A stretch of 64,000 bases of DNA from assembly GCA_028829895.1 (NCBI GenBank), contig CM054180.1, forward strand, positions 113,157,135-113,221,134. The letters are read 5' to 3'. Below, one piece after another: positions 1-8,699 of the stretch. Within the stretch, counting starts at the first letter, position 1. The number at the start of each line of letters is the position of its first letter. Under the pieces are notes generated by a model. It had not been told where the DNA came from. It searched no databases and saw only the letters and a program-made list of their open reading frames with translations. This stretch comes from Sinotaia quadrata (Eukaryota; Mollusca; Gastropoda; Architaenioglossa; Viviparidae). A program made the translations under genes and the position numbers.

Positions 1-96
1 AGAAAAGTGCTTGCTTTTCTCTTTTCTTTGATCCTCTTGTTTGAATGTAGCAACCATCCTTGCATCCTGTTTTTATTACTTTGTTTTTCTTAACAG

Positions 97-476
97 ATTA
101 TCCACTACCAGAAGGATGGAGAAGTACTCTGCCCAAGGCTGACCATGCTTGGGTATCCAGAGCTCTCTTCAAGTACTCAGCCAGTGGCAAGGTGCAGCTT
201 GACGAGAGCAAAGTGGACCGGCTATGGTACAATCCAGTACAGCCTTCGCTCTCGTGCAACCTGCCCCCTCGTGTGGATAGATATTTCACGTCACGACTGC
301 TGCTGTGGATGCCCAAGAGGCTGTGGGATTGTCAGCTCCACTGCCCACAACAGTCGTGTACGGAAGAGCCGTTGAATGCCTTTGGCATCTATCCACGCGT
401 GAGGCAGGTGTTGGCTGTGAATGGCTTCTATAGCCTAGCAGTGGAATACCTTGAGTGCCCGCGCTGCAGACGGAAG
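97..476 (+). pseudogene. DUF6729-like exon of copy 1
   Basis: The exon starts after a TTAACAG acceptor and encodes a zinc-ribbon-like domain: GWRSTLPKADHAWVSRALF near the start, PPRVDRYF and LLLWMPKRLWDC in the middle, then a Cys pair (CQLHC) and a second pair (LECPRC) about 45 residues later. The GW..LPKAD..WVSRALF pattern and paired Cys are typical of DUF6729 proteins in fish and invertebrates (family knowledge). The downstream donor reads AAG|GCAAGT, a GC donor, whereas the minus-strand copy has AAG|GTGAGT at the same place. The exon itself is open. Confidence 0.75.
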
Positions 477-594
477 GCAAGTTATGCACATTAAACTTAT
501 ATTTCTTCTCTTGTCTTTCACTGAAAGGTAACTGCAGGGCACAGTGACATTTTACCTGCGATTTCGGTTGATATTTCCCTTTCGATTTATGCAG

Positions 595-1005
595 GTCATC
601 AGCTGGAGTAGCGGCATCCTTCGCCATCTTGACGTAGGGCATCGCCAGCTGTTCACAGCTATACTTACATACCAGTACGCCTGCAACACCGATGTTGTGT
701 GTCTCTTGCGTCAACGCGGCTTGGGCAACAGCGCTTCACAGCTGCAAAAGACGCTGTGTGAACTGCATGGCGAGGCGTGGCTGAAGAAGGTAAACCATTA
801 TCTAACCGACTGCGAGACCTTCCTGCACAAGCAGACCCTGGTAGTTAGCCCTAACTTTCCAGAACCACCTGTCCAGGTGCCCGTGCCCTCAGCTCATTGG
901 CTTCAGGCAGTGTACGTGCAAGATGTCTTGCAGCAACTGGATGAGGTTAAGGCTGCCATCACCTCCACCTTTGGTCGCATTTTGAAGCTGGACTCGACCA
1001 AAAAG
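595..1005 (+). pseudogene. Exon with first acidic motif of the core (copy 1)
   Basis: Open exon between a TTTATGCAG acceptor and an AAAAAG|GTACAC donor. It starts VISWSSGILRHLDVGHRQLF, continues LTYQYACNTDVV..LLRQRGLGNS and ends VKAAITSTFGRILKLDSTKK. The Asp codon at 991-993 lies in a strand-like LKLDSTK context resembling the first catalytic Asp of MULE-like DDE transposases. This assignment is inference from motif order; no structure was compared. In the copy at 36,834-37,219 this Asp is replaced and the frame is lost. Confidence 0.6.
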
Positions 1006-1168
1006 GTACACTTATTACATAGTTTTTAGTCTGTGCAAGATGCATGCTGCCTCATAATACAGTTGTATAATAATCTCTTGCAGGATTGAATGAAATGAGT
1101 ATGTTTTACTACATATATCAATGTACTTGGGAGTAACAAATTTTAACATACTTTTGTTATGTTTGTAG

Positions 1169-1959
1169 ATTGCCAGAAAGCTTGCAGGCTATGCTGCAGG
1201 GACCGCTGCCTGAGCCACCGATGTGGGCAATGAGTACGGGCAGGTGATGATGTGTGTCCTCACTGCCGGCGAAGGGTGTGGTCTGGACAAGATGCTGGCA
1301 GGCTTGGTGCAACGGTACCAATTAGCCCCGGAAGTACCACCTCCATTGCTTCTGTATGTCGACAGGGACTGTTGCACCACCAAGCAATGTCATGCCTTGG
1401 CGTCTTGGCCAGATTTACAAGGGCGTCTGGACATTTGACATTTCATGAGGCGGATTGCCAGCGGGTGTACCACCGATGCTCATCCGCTGTACATGTCCTT
1501 CATGGGGAAGCTGTCCCAGTGCATTTTCGAATGGGACAAGGAGGACTTGGACCGCCCTGTGGAGTCCAAACGTCGGGAGATGATGGACGCACACATCCCA
1601 TACCCTTCGTAGTCATGTGATGCGCAACATCTCACGTATGGAACTGGCTCGACACTGTCGTCGGTCGACTCGTGGGGTGGAAGAAACCACTGCTCTCCTT
1701 TCCAGTCTGCTGGACATATACAGCCAAGATGCAGGGCGGGACACCTTGGGAGTTTCTCTCTTGGACAAGGACAGGATGGTGGACATCTGGGAATCCCAGA
1801 AGCGCCATGTACCCTGCATCCAAGACCCTGCAGGCATACAGTTGTACATTCAGACAGGCTCTCAGGTAAAAGGAGGGATCGCACTGCCGGTGTACCATTG
1901 TGCTCGGGGGTCCACCTCTCTGGTATCATTCCACCGGCACCTGAAAGATTTCATTCCAG
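1169..1959 (+). pseudogene. RNase H-like core exon (copy 1) with two in-frame TGA codons
   Basis: The exon encodes VGNEYGQVMMCVLTAGEGCGL, then LLLYVDRDCCTTK (second acidic motif), LASWPDLQGRLDI-stop-HFMRRIASGCTT, CIFEWDKEDLD, then HCRRSTRGVE, GRDTLGVSLLDKDRM and FHRHLKDFIP. The layout of Asp, then Asp, then His-rich helix, then acidic EWD resembles DDE transposases. TGA replaces Trp at 1211-1213 and 1436-1438, each a single-base change from TGG, and the frame shifts near 1611-1617. The donor is at 1960. The second half (from HCRRSTRG) is the piece later fused to A copies in the tandem units. Confidence 0.65.
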
Positions 1960-2858
1960 GTACTTTTCATCCCCTTGCTCTTCTATTAGTGTACTTTTTC
2001 CACTTGTAGGTTCTTTTTCATGTGTGCACATGGAAGCCCATCTTTCCTCTCTTAACTAATTTTATACCTTTTCTTGTCTCTCTGCAGGTACAACTGCTAG
2101 CGACATTCACTTTCAGGCATACCTCTTGGAAGGTATTGTGCGGTGGAATGAGGACAGGTACAAGGACACTATCAAGAGCGACTTGACCAGGTCTGAGCCA
2201 CACACCTACAGCAGTTTGCTACGACATACTGCAAACATGCTGAGCCAAGAGGTCTTTGGCACAGCTGTGTACAGCAATTTCGTTCAGCCTCGCAAGTACA
2301 CTGGTAATTATGTTGCATGTTGACCCCTTTTGGCTCTTTAGTTTGCTTCTTTGATTGATTGCTTACATTGCTCAGTGTCTTGATGGCAACTCAAAGTAGG
2401 AAATTCACAATGTTATTTTGGTGCAGGCGAGCTCATAGGAGTCGAGTATCTGTACGAGCAGACTGGAGGCAGCCTGCAAAATGTGCAAGAGCTACCAGAA
2501 ACTGAAGCAGAAGGAAGTGTTGTACCAGATGGAGTGGACAAGGAAATGATGAAAATGTACTGGAGGTAGTGGACATGACTATTTTTGTTCCTGATGACAT
2601 GCCCTCTACTGCAGCCATAACCTCCATTTAACCTGCTTCTTCTCCGGCAGCCACGACCTCTACTCGTACATATACTCAGCATCCGGTGCCTTCGTGTACA
2701 TACACGCCAACAAGTGCTCCACCATTACCCGCAGCACGGTTCCTTGGACCCCAACCACAAGATGCTTCTCTTCCTTCCTCTGCATCTCCTCAAGTGCACT
2801 GGCAGTTGCCATGTGAAGTCAATTTAATCATATCATTTACTCATATGTATGCATGCAT

Positions 2859-2885
2859 GTATATATATATATATATATATATATT
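2859..2885. repeat. (TA)n microsatellite in intron
   Basis: About 26 bases of alternating TA inside the intron before the EPDNVHGYEKVEAL exon of copy 1. The other B copies have only a short A/T stretch here. Confidence 0.9.
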
Positions 2886-3331
2886 ATTTTTCAAATGTAT
2901 ATGCACTGCATAACTTTAATGTTGATGTGAGTATTATTGTTTTATGCTTGCAGGGGGGGGGGCAGTGGGGCCTGACAATGTGCATGGTTATGAAAAGGTT
3001 GAAGCTTTGGCACAGTTTCTGGTATCGTTACATGACCAGAATGGGCCTTTAAACAATGAACAGGCGGAAAAAATTGTACACCTCTGGAACAACCTGGTTG
3101 ACTACGACAAGGCACCAACCGTCTTTCCAGAGCGGTTCCGGTCAGGACATGGATGCAGACGTTTCAAGGCTCCAAAGAAAAGACAACAGTCTGAAGGAGT
3201 GCTGAGCTCTAAGAGGCATGTACAGTGTCCTCCGTTTTCATTTACATTCTCCCCGTGTCATGCAATATTTCAGTCTCACTTTAACAAAATTTGGGTATTG
3301 TTGGGTTGTTGTTTTTTTTAATTTTTTTTTT

Positions 3332-3368
3332 ATTCATTCATTCATTCATTCATTCATTCATTCATTCA
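3332..3368. repeat. (ATTC)n microsatellite in intron
   Basis: Nine tandem ATTC units in the intron upstream of exon 3403-3651 of copy 1. They are absent at the same place in the tandem-unit B copies. Confidence 0.9.
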
Positions 3369-4592
3369 CTAACCTCCTTTCATTATAACATTGTCTTTGC
3401 AGGTGTTTCCTAGGCGAGAACGCAGGGCCTGCTCAGTGGCTAGACTGCAACAGATATGTCAAATGTATAGTTCTAAAGCTGTGCAGTCTGTTTCCATCTC
3501 ACAAGCGAGTCAAAAATGGCAGAATCTTGAGATGGACCCTGATTTCATCTGCCTACAAGAGGATCAGGGAGCTGATACTGAGCAATCCCCGTGTCATGCA
3601 GGACACCGCACTACAAATTGTGGAAATCAACAACACCACGCTTACACAGTGGTGAGTTTCAGTCCATTCTTCATATGACTTCTTTTGGGAGTTAAGCCAA
3701 TATTTGGCTGAATTGTTTGTGTACTGTCTCCTTTTACTAGTGTTTCATGCATATATTCACTTCTCTCTTCTCTTTATTTTTTTCAGGCACAGCAGACGTG
3801 CCAATAAACAAGAGCAAGCTGTTCTTGACCAGGGTGTGGCCATCAGTCATTTACCCATCAACACTTGTAAGCCAATCACCACTTCTAAGCCAATTCCACC
3901 TGCTCTGCCCCCCATGCCAGTCATCAGAATACCTGCAGGTGTGTCGCAAGAGGTCCTCCACTCCTTCCAGATGCCCCCCAACACTGCTGGTCTAGCAACC
4001 ACAACACACAAACCCATCACAATTTGGCCAGGTGCTACTCAGGAACCCCGAAGAATTCTTCCAGCTCCACCTGGCCCTTCTCTGCAGTCAAACCCTTATC
4101 ATTTCCAACAGAAGTCTGTACCAAAATCAACTCTATGGTACCGAAAGAGAAGGGCAGAGGAAGAAAAGAAATTAGGGGTTCCTTTGAAGAGGAACAAACG
4201 GCATGTTGAAATATTCAGGTGTGGGCAGTGTGGCATGGACCGCAAACCAGTCTCACAAGCAATACTATGGACACGGGTTTTGCCAGGCTTCTGCCACACT
4301 TCCTTATGAGACCTGGTTGCTAGAACTCAAAAGCAGGAGGATGGAGCGACACACCTGTAAATGATCATTTGATTTTGATTGAAAATCTTTTTTTCATATC
4401 AAACATTTTACTGCTAAGATTATGATTGAAAATGATTATGTGCTTTTTCAAAACTTCACATCATATTATATATCTGCTCTCAAACATTTTTGTGCTAAAG
4501 ACAGCTTGGTCTGCTTCACAGCTCAATCTAATAATAATAATGATTATGTGTTTTTCATATCAAACATTTTACTGCTAAGGACAGCTTGGATG

Positions 4593-4790
4593 TGTTTTAT
4601 TTTCAATGGTCTGCTTCATAGCATGTTGGATGTGTTGTATTTTCATTGGAACTGTGCTAAAGACAGCTTGGTCTGCTTCATAGCATGTTGGATGTGTTGT
4701 ATTTTCATTGGAACTGTGCTAAAGACAGCTTGGTCTGCTTCATAGCATGTTGGATGTGTTTTATTTTCAATGGAACTGCTCACACAAGTA
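4593..4790 (+). repeat. About 62-bp minisatellite 3' of copy 1
   Basis: Three to four copies of a unit containing GCTAAAGACAGCTTGG, TGCTTCATAGCATG and TTGGATGTGTT. Longer related units recur at 5,400-5,830. It lies between the stop of copy 1 and the conserved 3' module at 4,806. Confidence 0.8.
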
Positions 4791-4805
4791 CTACACAGAT
4801 GCTAC

Positions 4806-4911
4806 ATCCAACCACATCCAATCCATCAACCAAAAAAACCCTAATGCTGCCTATCATATTGATAGAAGGTCCCAAGCCCTTGTAAAAGCAGAGGGGGGAA
4901 TCAACAAACTG
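4806..4911 (+). repeat. Conserved 3' module of the family (copy a)
   Basis: About 105 bp containing AACCCTAATGCTGCCTATC and GCCCTTGTAAAAGCAGAG. It recurs almost unchanged at 5,883-5,990 and, inverted, at 40,586-40,690 downstream of the minus-strand copy. It is therefore a constant part of the sequence following these genes and possibly part of the element's 3' end. It can be read as a short open exon (YHIDRRSQALVKAEGG) followed by GTAAT. Confidence 0.65.
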
Positions 4912-4969
4912 GTAATGTATCTATTATACTAATACAGTGCTTCCAGTATGGTTTAAGTGTAATGTTACA

Positions 4970-5226
4970 TTCAAGCAGTGTAGTGGTTATCACATTTGTC
5001 ATTTCTAATGGTAAAAGACACAGGTTCAATTCCTGGAATCATACTGAAACCTTTACAGTTACTATCTAAATATTACACACACACACACATTTCAGGTACA
5101 GCACAAACATATATATTATAAGATATATATCATTTATATTTCATTTATTTCTTTTCAAATCTGTACATTATATTACAGCAAACAACCAATACTATATGGT
5201 ATAATTTAAAAAAACAAAACAACACA
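4970..5226 (+). repeat. tRNA-Val-like SINE-type repeat (copy a)
   Basis: The stretch TGTAGTGGTTATCAC is identical to the D-arm/box A of animal tRNA-Val, and GGTTCAATTCC about 40 bases later matches a T-arm/box B. The anticodon stem does not pair well, so this is a tRNA-derived relic rather than a tRNA gene. It is followed by (CA)n and an A-rich tail, as in tRNA-derived SINEs. A second copy begins near 6,046. Confidence 0.6.
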
Positions 5227-5246
5227 ATATACATTGTTTATTTTAA

Positions 5247-5332
5247 CCTGGTTGCTAGACCTCAAAGGCAGAGGTGTTGGCATCAGGAAGAAGAAAGAAA
5301 AGGAGGAGGATGGAGCGACACACCTGTAAACA
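5247..5332 (+). pseudogene. Duplicated tail of the last exon
   Basis: Repeats 4,311-4,362 (ACCTGGTTGCTAGA, GGAGGATGGAGCGACACACC) with a longer lysine/glutamate-rich linker between. It encodes the final residues of the zinc-ribbon exon and a stop. It belongs to a duplication of about 1 kb that also copied the flanking repeats. Confidence 0.65.
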
Positions 5333-5404
5333 CCGGTGTGATTATGTGCTTTTTCAAACCCTTTATGTGCTTAATCAAACATTTTTGTACTAGCTTTAAT
5401 CTGC

Positions 5405-5830
5405 TTCATAATAGCTCAATCTAATACTTATTATTATAATAATAATAATTATGTGCTTTATTTTCATTGGAACTGTGCTAAAGACAGCTTGGTCTGCTTC
5501 ACATCATATTATATATCTGCTCTCAAACATTTTTGTGCTAAAGACAGCTTTAATCTGCTTCATAGCTCAATCTAATAATAATAATAATAATTATGTGCTT
5601 TATTTTCAATGGAACTGTGCTAAAGACAGCTTGGTCTGCTTTACATCATGTTATATCTGCTCTCAAACATTTTTGTGCTAAAGACAGCTTTAATATGCTT
5701 CACAGCTCAATCTAATAATAATAATAATAATTATGTGCTTTTTTTCATCTGACAATATCAAACATTTTACTGCTATTTTCAATGGAACTGTGCTAAAGAC
5801 AGCTTGGTCTGCTTCATAGCATGTTGGATG
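5405..5830 (+). repeat. Tandem repeats with (TAA)n tracts
   Basis: Three imperfect copies of a unit of about 125 bp combining TTTTGTGCTAAAGACAGC, GCTTCATAGCTCAATC and a (TAA)n tract. It is related to the minisatellite at 4,593. Confidence 0.7.
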
Positions 5831-5882
5831 TGCTTTATTTTCAATGGAACTGCTCACACACACAAGTACTACACAGATGCTA

Positions 5883-5990
5883 CATCCAACCACAGCCAGT
5901 CCATCAACCAAAAAACCCTAATGCTGCCTATCATATTGATAGAAGATCCCAAGCCCTTGTAAAAGCAGAGGGGGGAATCAACAAACTGGT
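5883..5990 (+). repeat. Conserved 3' module of the family (copy b)
   Basis: Second copy of the 4,806-4,911 module with only a few substitutions, again followed by GGTAATGTATC. It comes from the local duplication that also produced the second SINE-like copy. Confidence 0.7.
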
Positions 5991-6045
5991 AATGTATCTA
6001 TTATACAAATACAGTGCTTCCAGTATGGTTTAAGTGTAATGTTAC

Positions 6046-6310
6046 ATTCCAGCTGTGTAGTGGTTATCATTTTTTTCATTTCTAATGGCAAAAGACCGGG
6101 TTGGAATCATAATACTGAAACCTTTACATTTACTATCTAAATATTACATACATACACACACTCACACACACACACACACATACATTCATGCACAGCACAA
6201 ACATATATATTATATATCATTTATATTTCATTTATTTCTTTTCAAATCTGTACATTATATTACAGCAAACAACCAATAATACATGGTATAATTTATACAT
6301 TGTTTATTTT
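6046..6310 (+). repeat. tRNA-Val-like SINE-type repeat (copy b)
   Basis: Retains GTGTAGTGGTTATCA but the box B region is damaged. It is followed by (CA)n and the same downstream sequence as copy a, including TTTCATTTATTTCTTTTC. It is a duplicate of 4,970-5,226 rather than an independent insertion. Confidence 0.55.
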
Positions 6311-7165
6311 AAATAAATTCAATAAGTATAAAGGGGGCGGGCTTGCAGTAACAACAATGATTAAAGGAACGTAACCCGGTGGTGTCCTGAAAAGTTGCCT
6401 CCCTTACATGGTGGATGGGTGGGTGCATGGATCGTTCAGCCAGCAGTTGTCTCTCTTACGCAGGAAAAATGGATAAAAGCCACAGAGAAGAATCTTCTCC
6501 ATCCTATTGCAGTTACTGCCTGTTATTATTAGTGTAAAGCATCGCAAAACTAAATGTGTACTACTGCTACTTTGCTAGTCCTAGTCGATGTATCTTGTTC
6601 TGGTTAAAACTGGTGTTTACTAATATTTTCTATTACGTGTAATTTACATAAATTATCAAAATTTATAGAACTGGTACTCGAAGTTGAATGCATGATCTGG
6701 GATCTATTTTCTGTTGTTGACATTGTATTTTACTTGTTAATCACAATGTTGATTGTGTGTTCGTTTTCGATAGTAATTAAATAAATGAACTACTTTATTA
6801 CACGTTATTCTGCATCTTATTTCTTGTCCAGTATAAACTACAAAATGATTTTTTAAAATTTACTAGTAGTAGTACTACAAGTACAAATAATATATTAATT
6901 AAGTTTGTAAGTTTGTAAAATACCAGGGAAAATGTCAAGTATAAATAAGTATTGAATAATATTTCTTTAAAATAAATACTAATTTGTGTAAAGAGAGTGG
7001 AGTGTGTTAAAGTGTTTTAAAATATTAGACATCTTATTTCTTTTTAGTTTTACTGCATCTTGACCAAGTATAACATACGAACTCTATAGTATTAGTAAGT
7101 GTTTTATTTAGTACAAATAATATCAGTGAATACTGAATGAATAATAATTTTTATACTATTATGGA
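6311..7165. other. Non-coding AT-rich spacer
   Basis: No open frame, motif or repeat that I can support. It lies between the 3' repeats of copy 1 and the minisatellite at 7,166. Confidence 0.6.
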
Positions 7166-7385
7166 CTGAGCTAGAATAAATAGAGATTAATGAAATGAAA
7201 TTTTCCACTGTAGTTATTTATAGTTTTAATGTCTGGAATAAGCTAGTGAAAATAAATAGATTAATGAAATGAAATTTTCAACTGTAGTTATTTATAGTTT
7301 TAATGTCTGGAATAAGCTAGCGAAAATAAATATAGATTAATGAAATGAAATATTCCACTGTAGTTATTTATACTTTTAATGTACT
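7166..7385. repeat. About 77-bp tandem repeat, 2.5 copies
   Basis: Units begin AGATTAATGAAATGAAAT and contain TAGTTATTTATAGTTTTAATG and GGAATAAGCTAG. It abuts a 58-bp relic of the A-copy 5' flank (7,378-7,436, like 8,641-8,699). Confidence 0.8.
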
Positions 7386-8699
7386 TTACACCAAAGAAAA
7401 ATATTCAAAAAATTAAGTGTTTTACCATTTTAGAAAGGTTGGCCGTTATGAAGAAGAGAAGAGATGAGAAACGAAGTTATGAAGAAGTTAAGAGAAGAGA
7501 TGAGAAACGAAGTTATGAAGAAGAGAAGAGATGAGATGAAATGAGCAGAAATTGAAGAGAAGAAGAGAGAAGAGAGAACGCAATGAGAGTTGAGAAATTA
7601 GGCCTAACGAGAGAAGTGCACAGGAGCGTGAAGTTGTAGTAGCCGTTGTAGCAGTGAAGGCAGCCAGGTCGAGACGTCGACAATGTTTTTATGTATCATC
7701 AAAACCCCCCAGCACCAAAGAAGAAAGTGTAACGATGTGAGCCCAGCACAAAGTAACGAATTATATGAGCAGAAAACAAGAGAAAGTAACGTTGATTATA
7801 TGAGCAGAGAATAAGAGAAAGTAACGAACTATGTGAGCAGAAAACAAGGAGAAAATGACGACACATATGTGAGTAAAAGTAAATTCTAATTAGGGAAATC
7901 TCAGAGCACGTAGCACGTAAACGTAAATATAAACCTAAAACTAAAGCGTAGGAATCTTAAGCATTAAAAATTAAAATTAGAAATAAACCTCAAGTTTAAA
8001 TCGTTGTAAATAAGCAAAAGGATGGTTTTAAGATTGATGGAACTGTGGAAGAAGACTTGCAAGTCAAATGACATTTGTTTATTATTGAACTTCGTTTATT
8101 ATTGAACTTTGATACAGGAGCAGTGGCTCCAGGACTTATAAATAATGATTGCTATTTTATGAGAGATAATGCTTAAATGTATCTAGAAGTAGTACTGCAT
8201 GGATAAATTGAATTTTGTATTTCTTTATTTTATTTCACCATTCATCATTTGTCATTTTTCTTTCTTCCCCCTTTCCCATGGGTGCGAGTGTGGATGGCTG
8301 ACTGACTAACCAACGTGTGAGAAGAAACCCATAGACCAATAAATTTGAATATATACTCTGACATTGGGCCTTTCTCCTGTCTATGGTCTCGAAAGAGTGG
8401 TTGCTGTCGTTGCTATACGTTGTGTTGTCTGTGCTGTCTACACTTCCCCCCTACCCGTATGCAAGCACACATGCAAACACGTCGGCAATACGTAACCTAC
8501 ACGCAGAATTAAATTCGAGCCAAACAACCATCTTGGTATTATGTGTGTGGATTTTGCAATTCTCTCTATGCAAGTCCTACGTGGCGTCGAAAAAGCCACC
8601 ATCCCTCCCCTCCGGCCAGAGAAGGGAGGGTGGGTGGTGACAATGTACTTTACACCAAAGAACAAATATTCAATAAATTGGTGTTTTACCATTTTAGAA

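Larger units (their letters stand above)
97..4361 (+). pseudogene. Copy 1 (B type): DUF6729/RNase H-like multi-exon transposase-like gene, decayed
   Basis: Nine exons can be placed by homology to the other copies and by splice sites: 97-476, 595-1005, 1169-1959, 2088-2303, 2427-2820, 2954-about 3213, 3403-3651 and 3787-4361, with the ExoX-like 5' exons lying outside the window. The order is a DUF6729-type zinc ribbon, a core with LKLDSTKK and LLYVDRDCC motifs, C-terminal exons and a CxxC ribbon. I infer a DDE-type transposase-like protein; the domain names come from family memory. Lesions: TGA at 1211-1213 and 1436-1438 where conserved Trp codons are expected, a frameshift near 1611-1617, a 17-nt deletion giving TAG at 2567-2569, a destroyed splice donor at 2821-2824 (the other copies have AAG|GTAAT), and a 2-nt deletion near 4248 in the last exon. 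It cannot make a full protein. Next to it is the tandem array of relatives. Confidence 0.8.

Noticed and set aside
4974..5045. Functional tRNA-Val gene
   Set aside because: Box A and B are present but the anticodon and acceptor stems do not form.
6158..6181. CRISPR-like or structured array
   Set aside because: It is a plain (CA)n microsatellite; no spaced repeats of CRISPR type occur anywhere in the window.
8383..8640. Hydrophobic 85-codon frame upstream of the fusion genes
   Set aside because: It lies in the leader before the CATTTTAG acceptor, ends without joining the gene, and the opposite strand is equally open; probably non-coding.
8541..8699. Longer start for the ExoX-like exon
   Set aside because: The extended reading crosses a good acceptor and has simple, non-conserved sequence; MSVKPNFRR fits the start of related proteins better.
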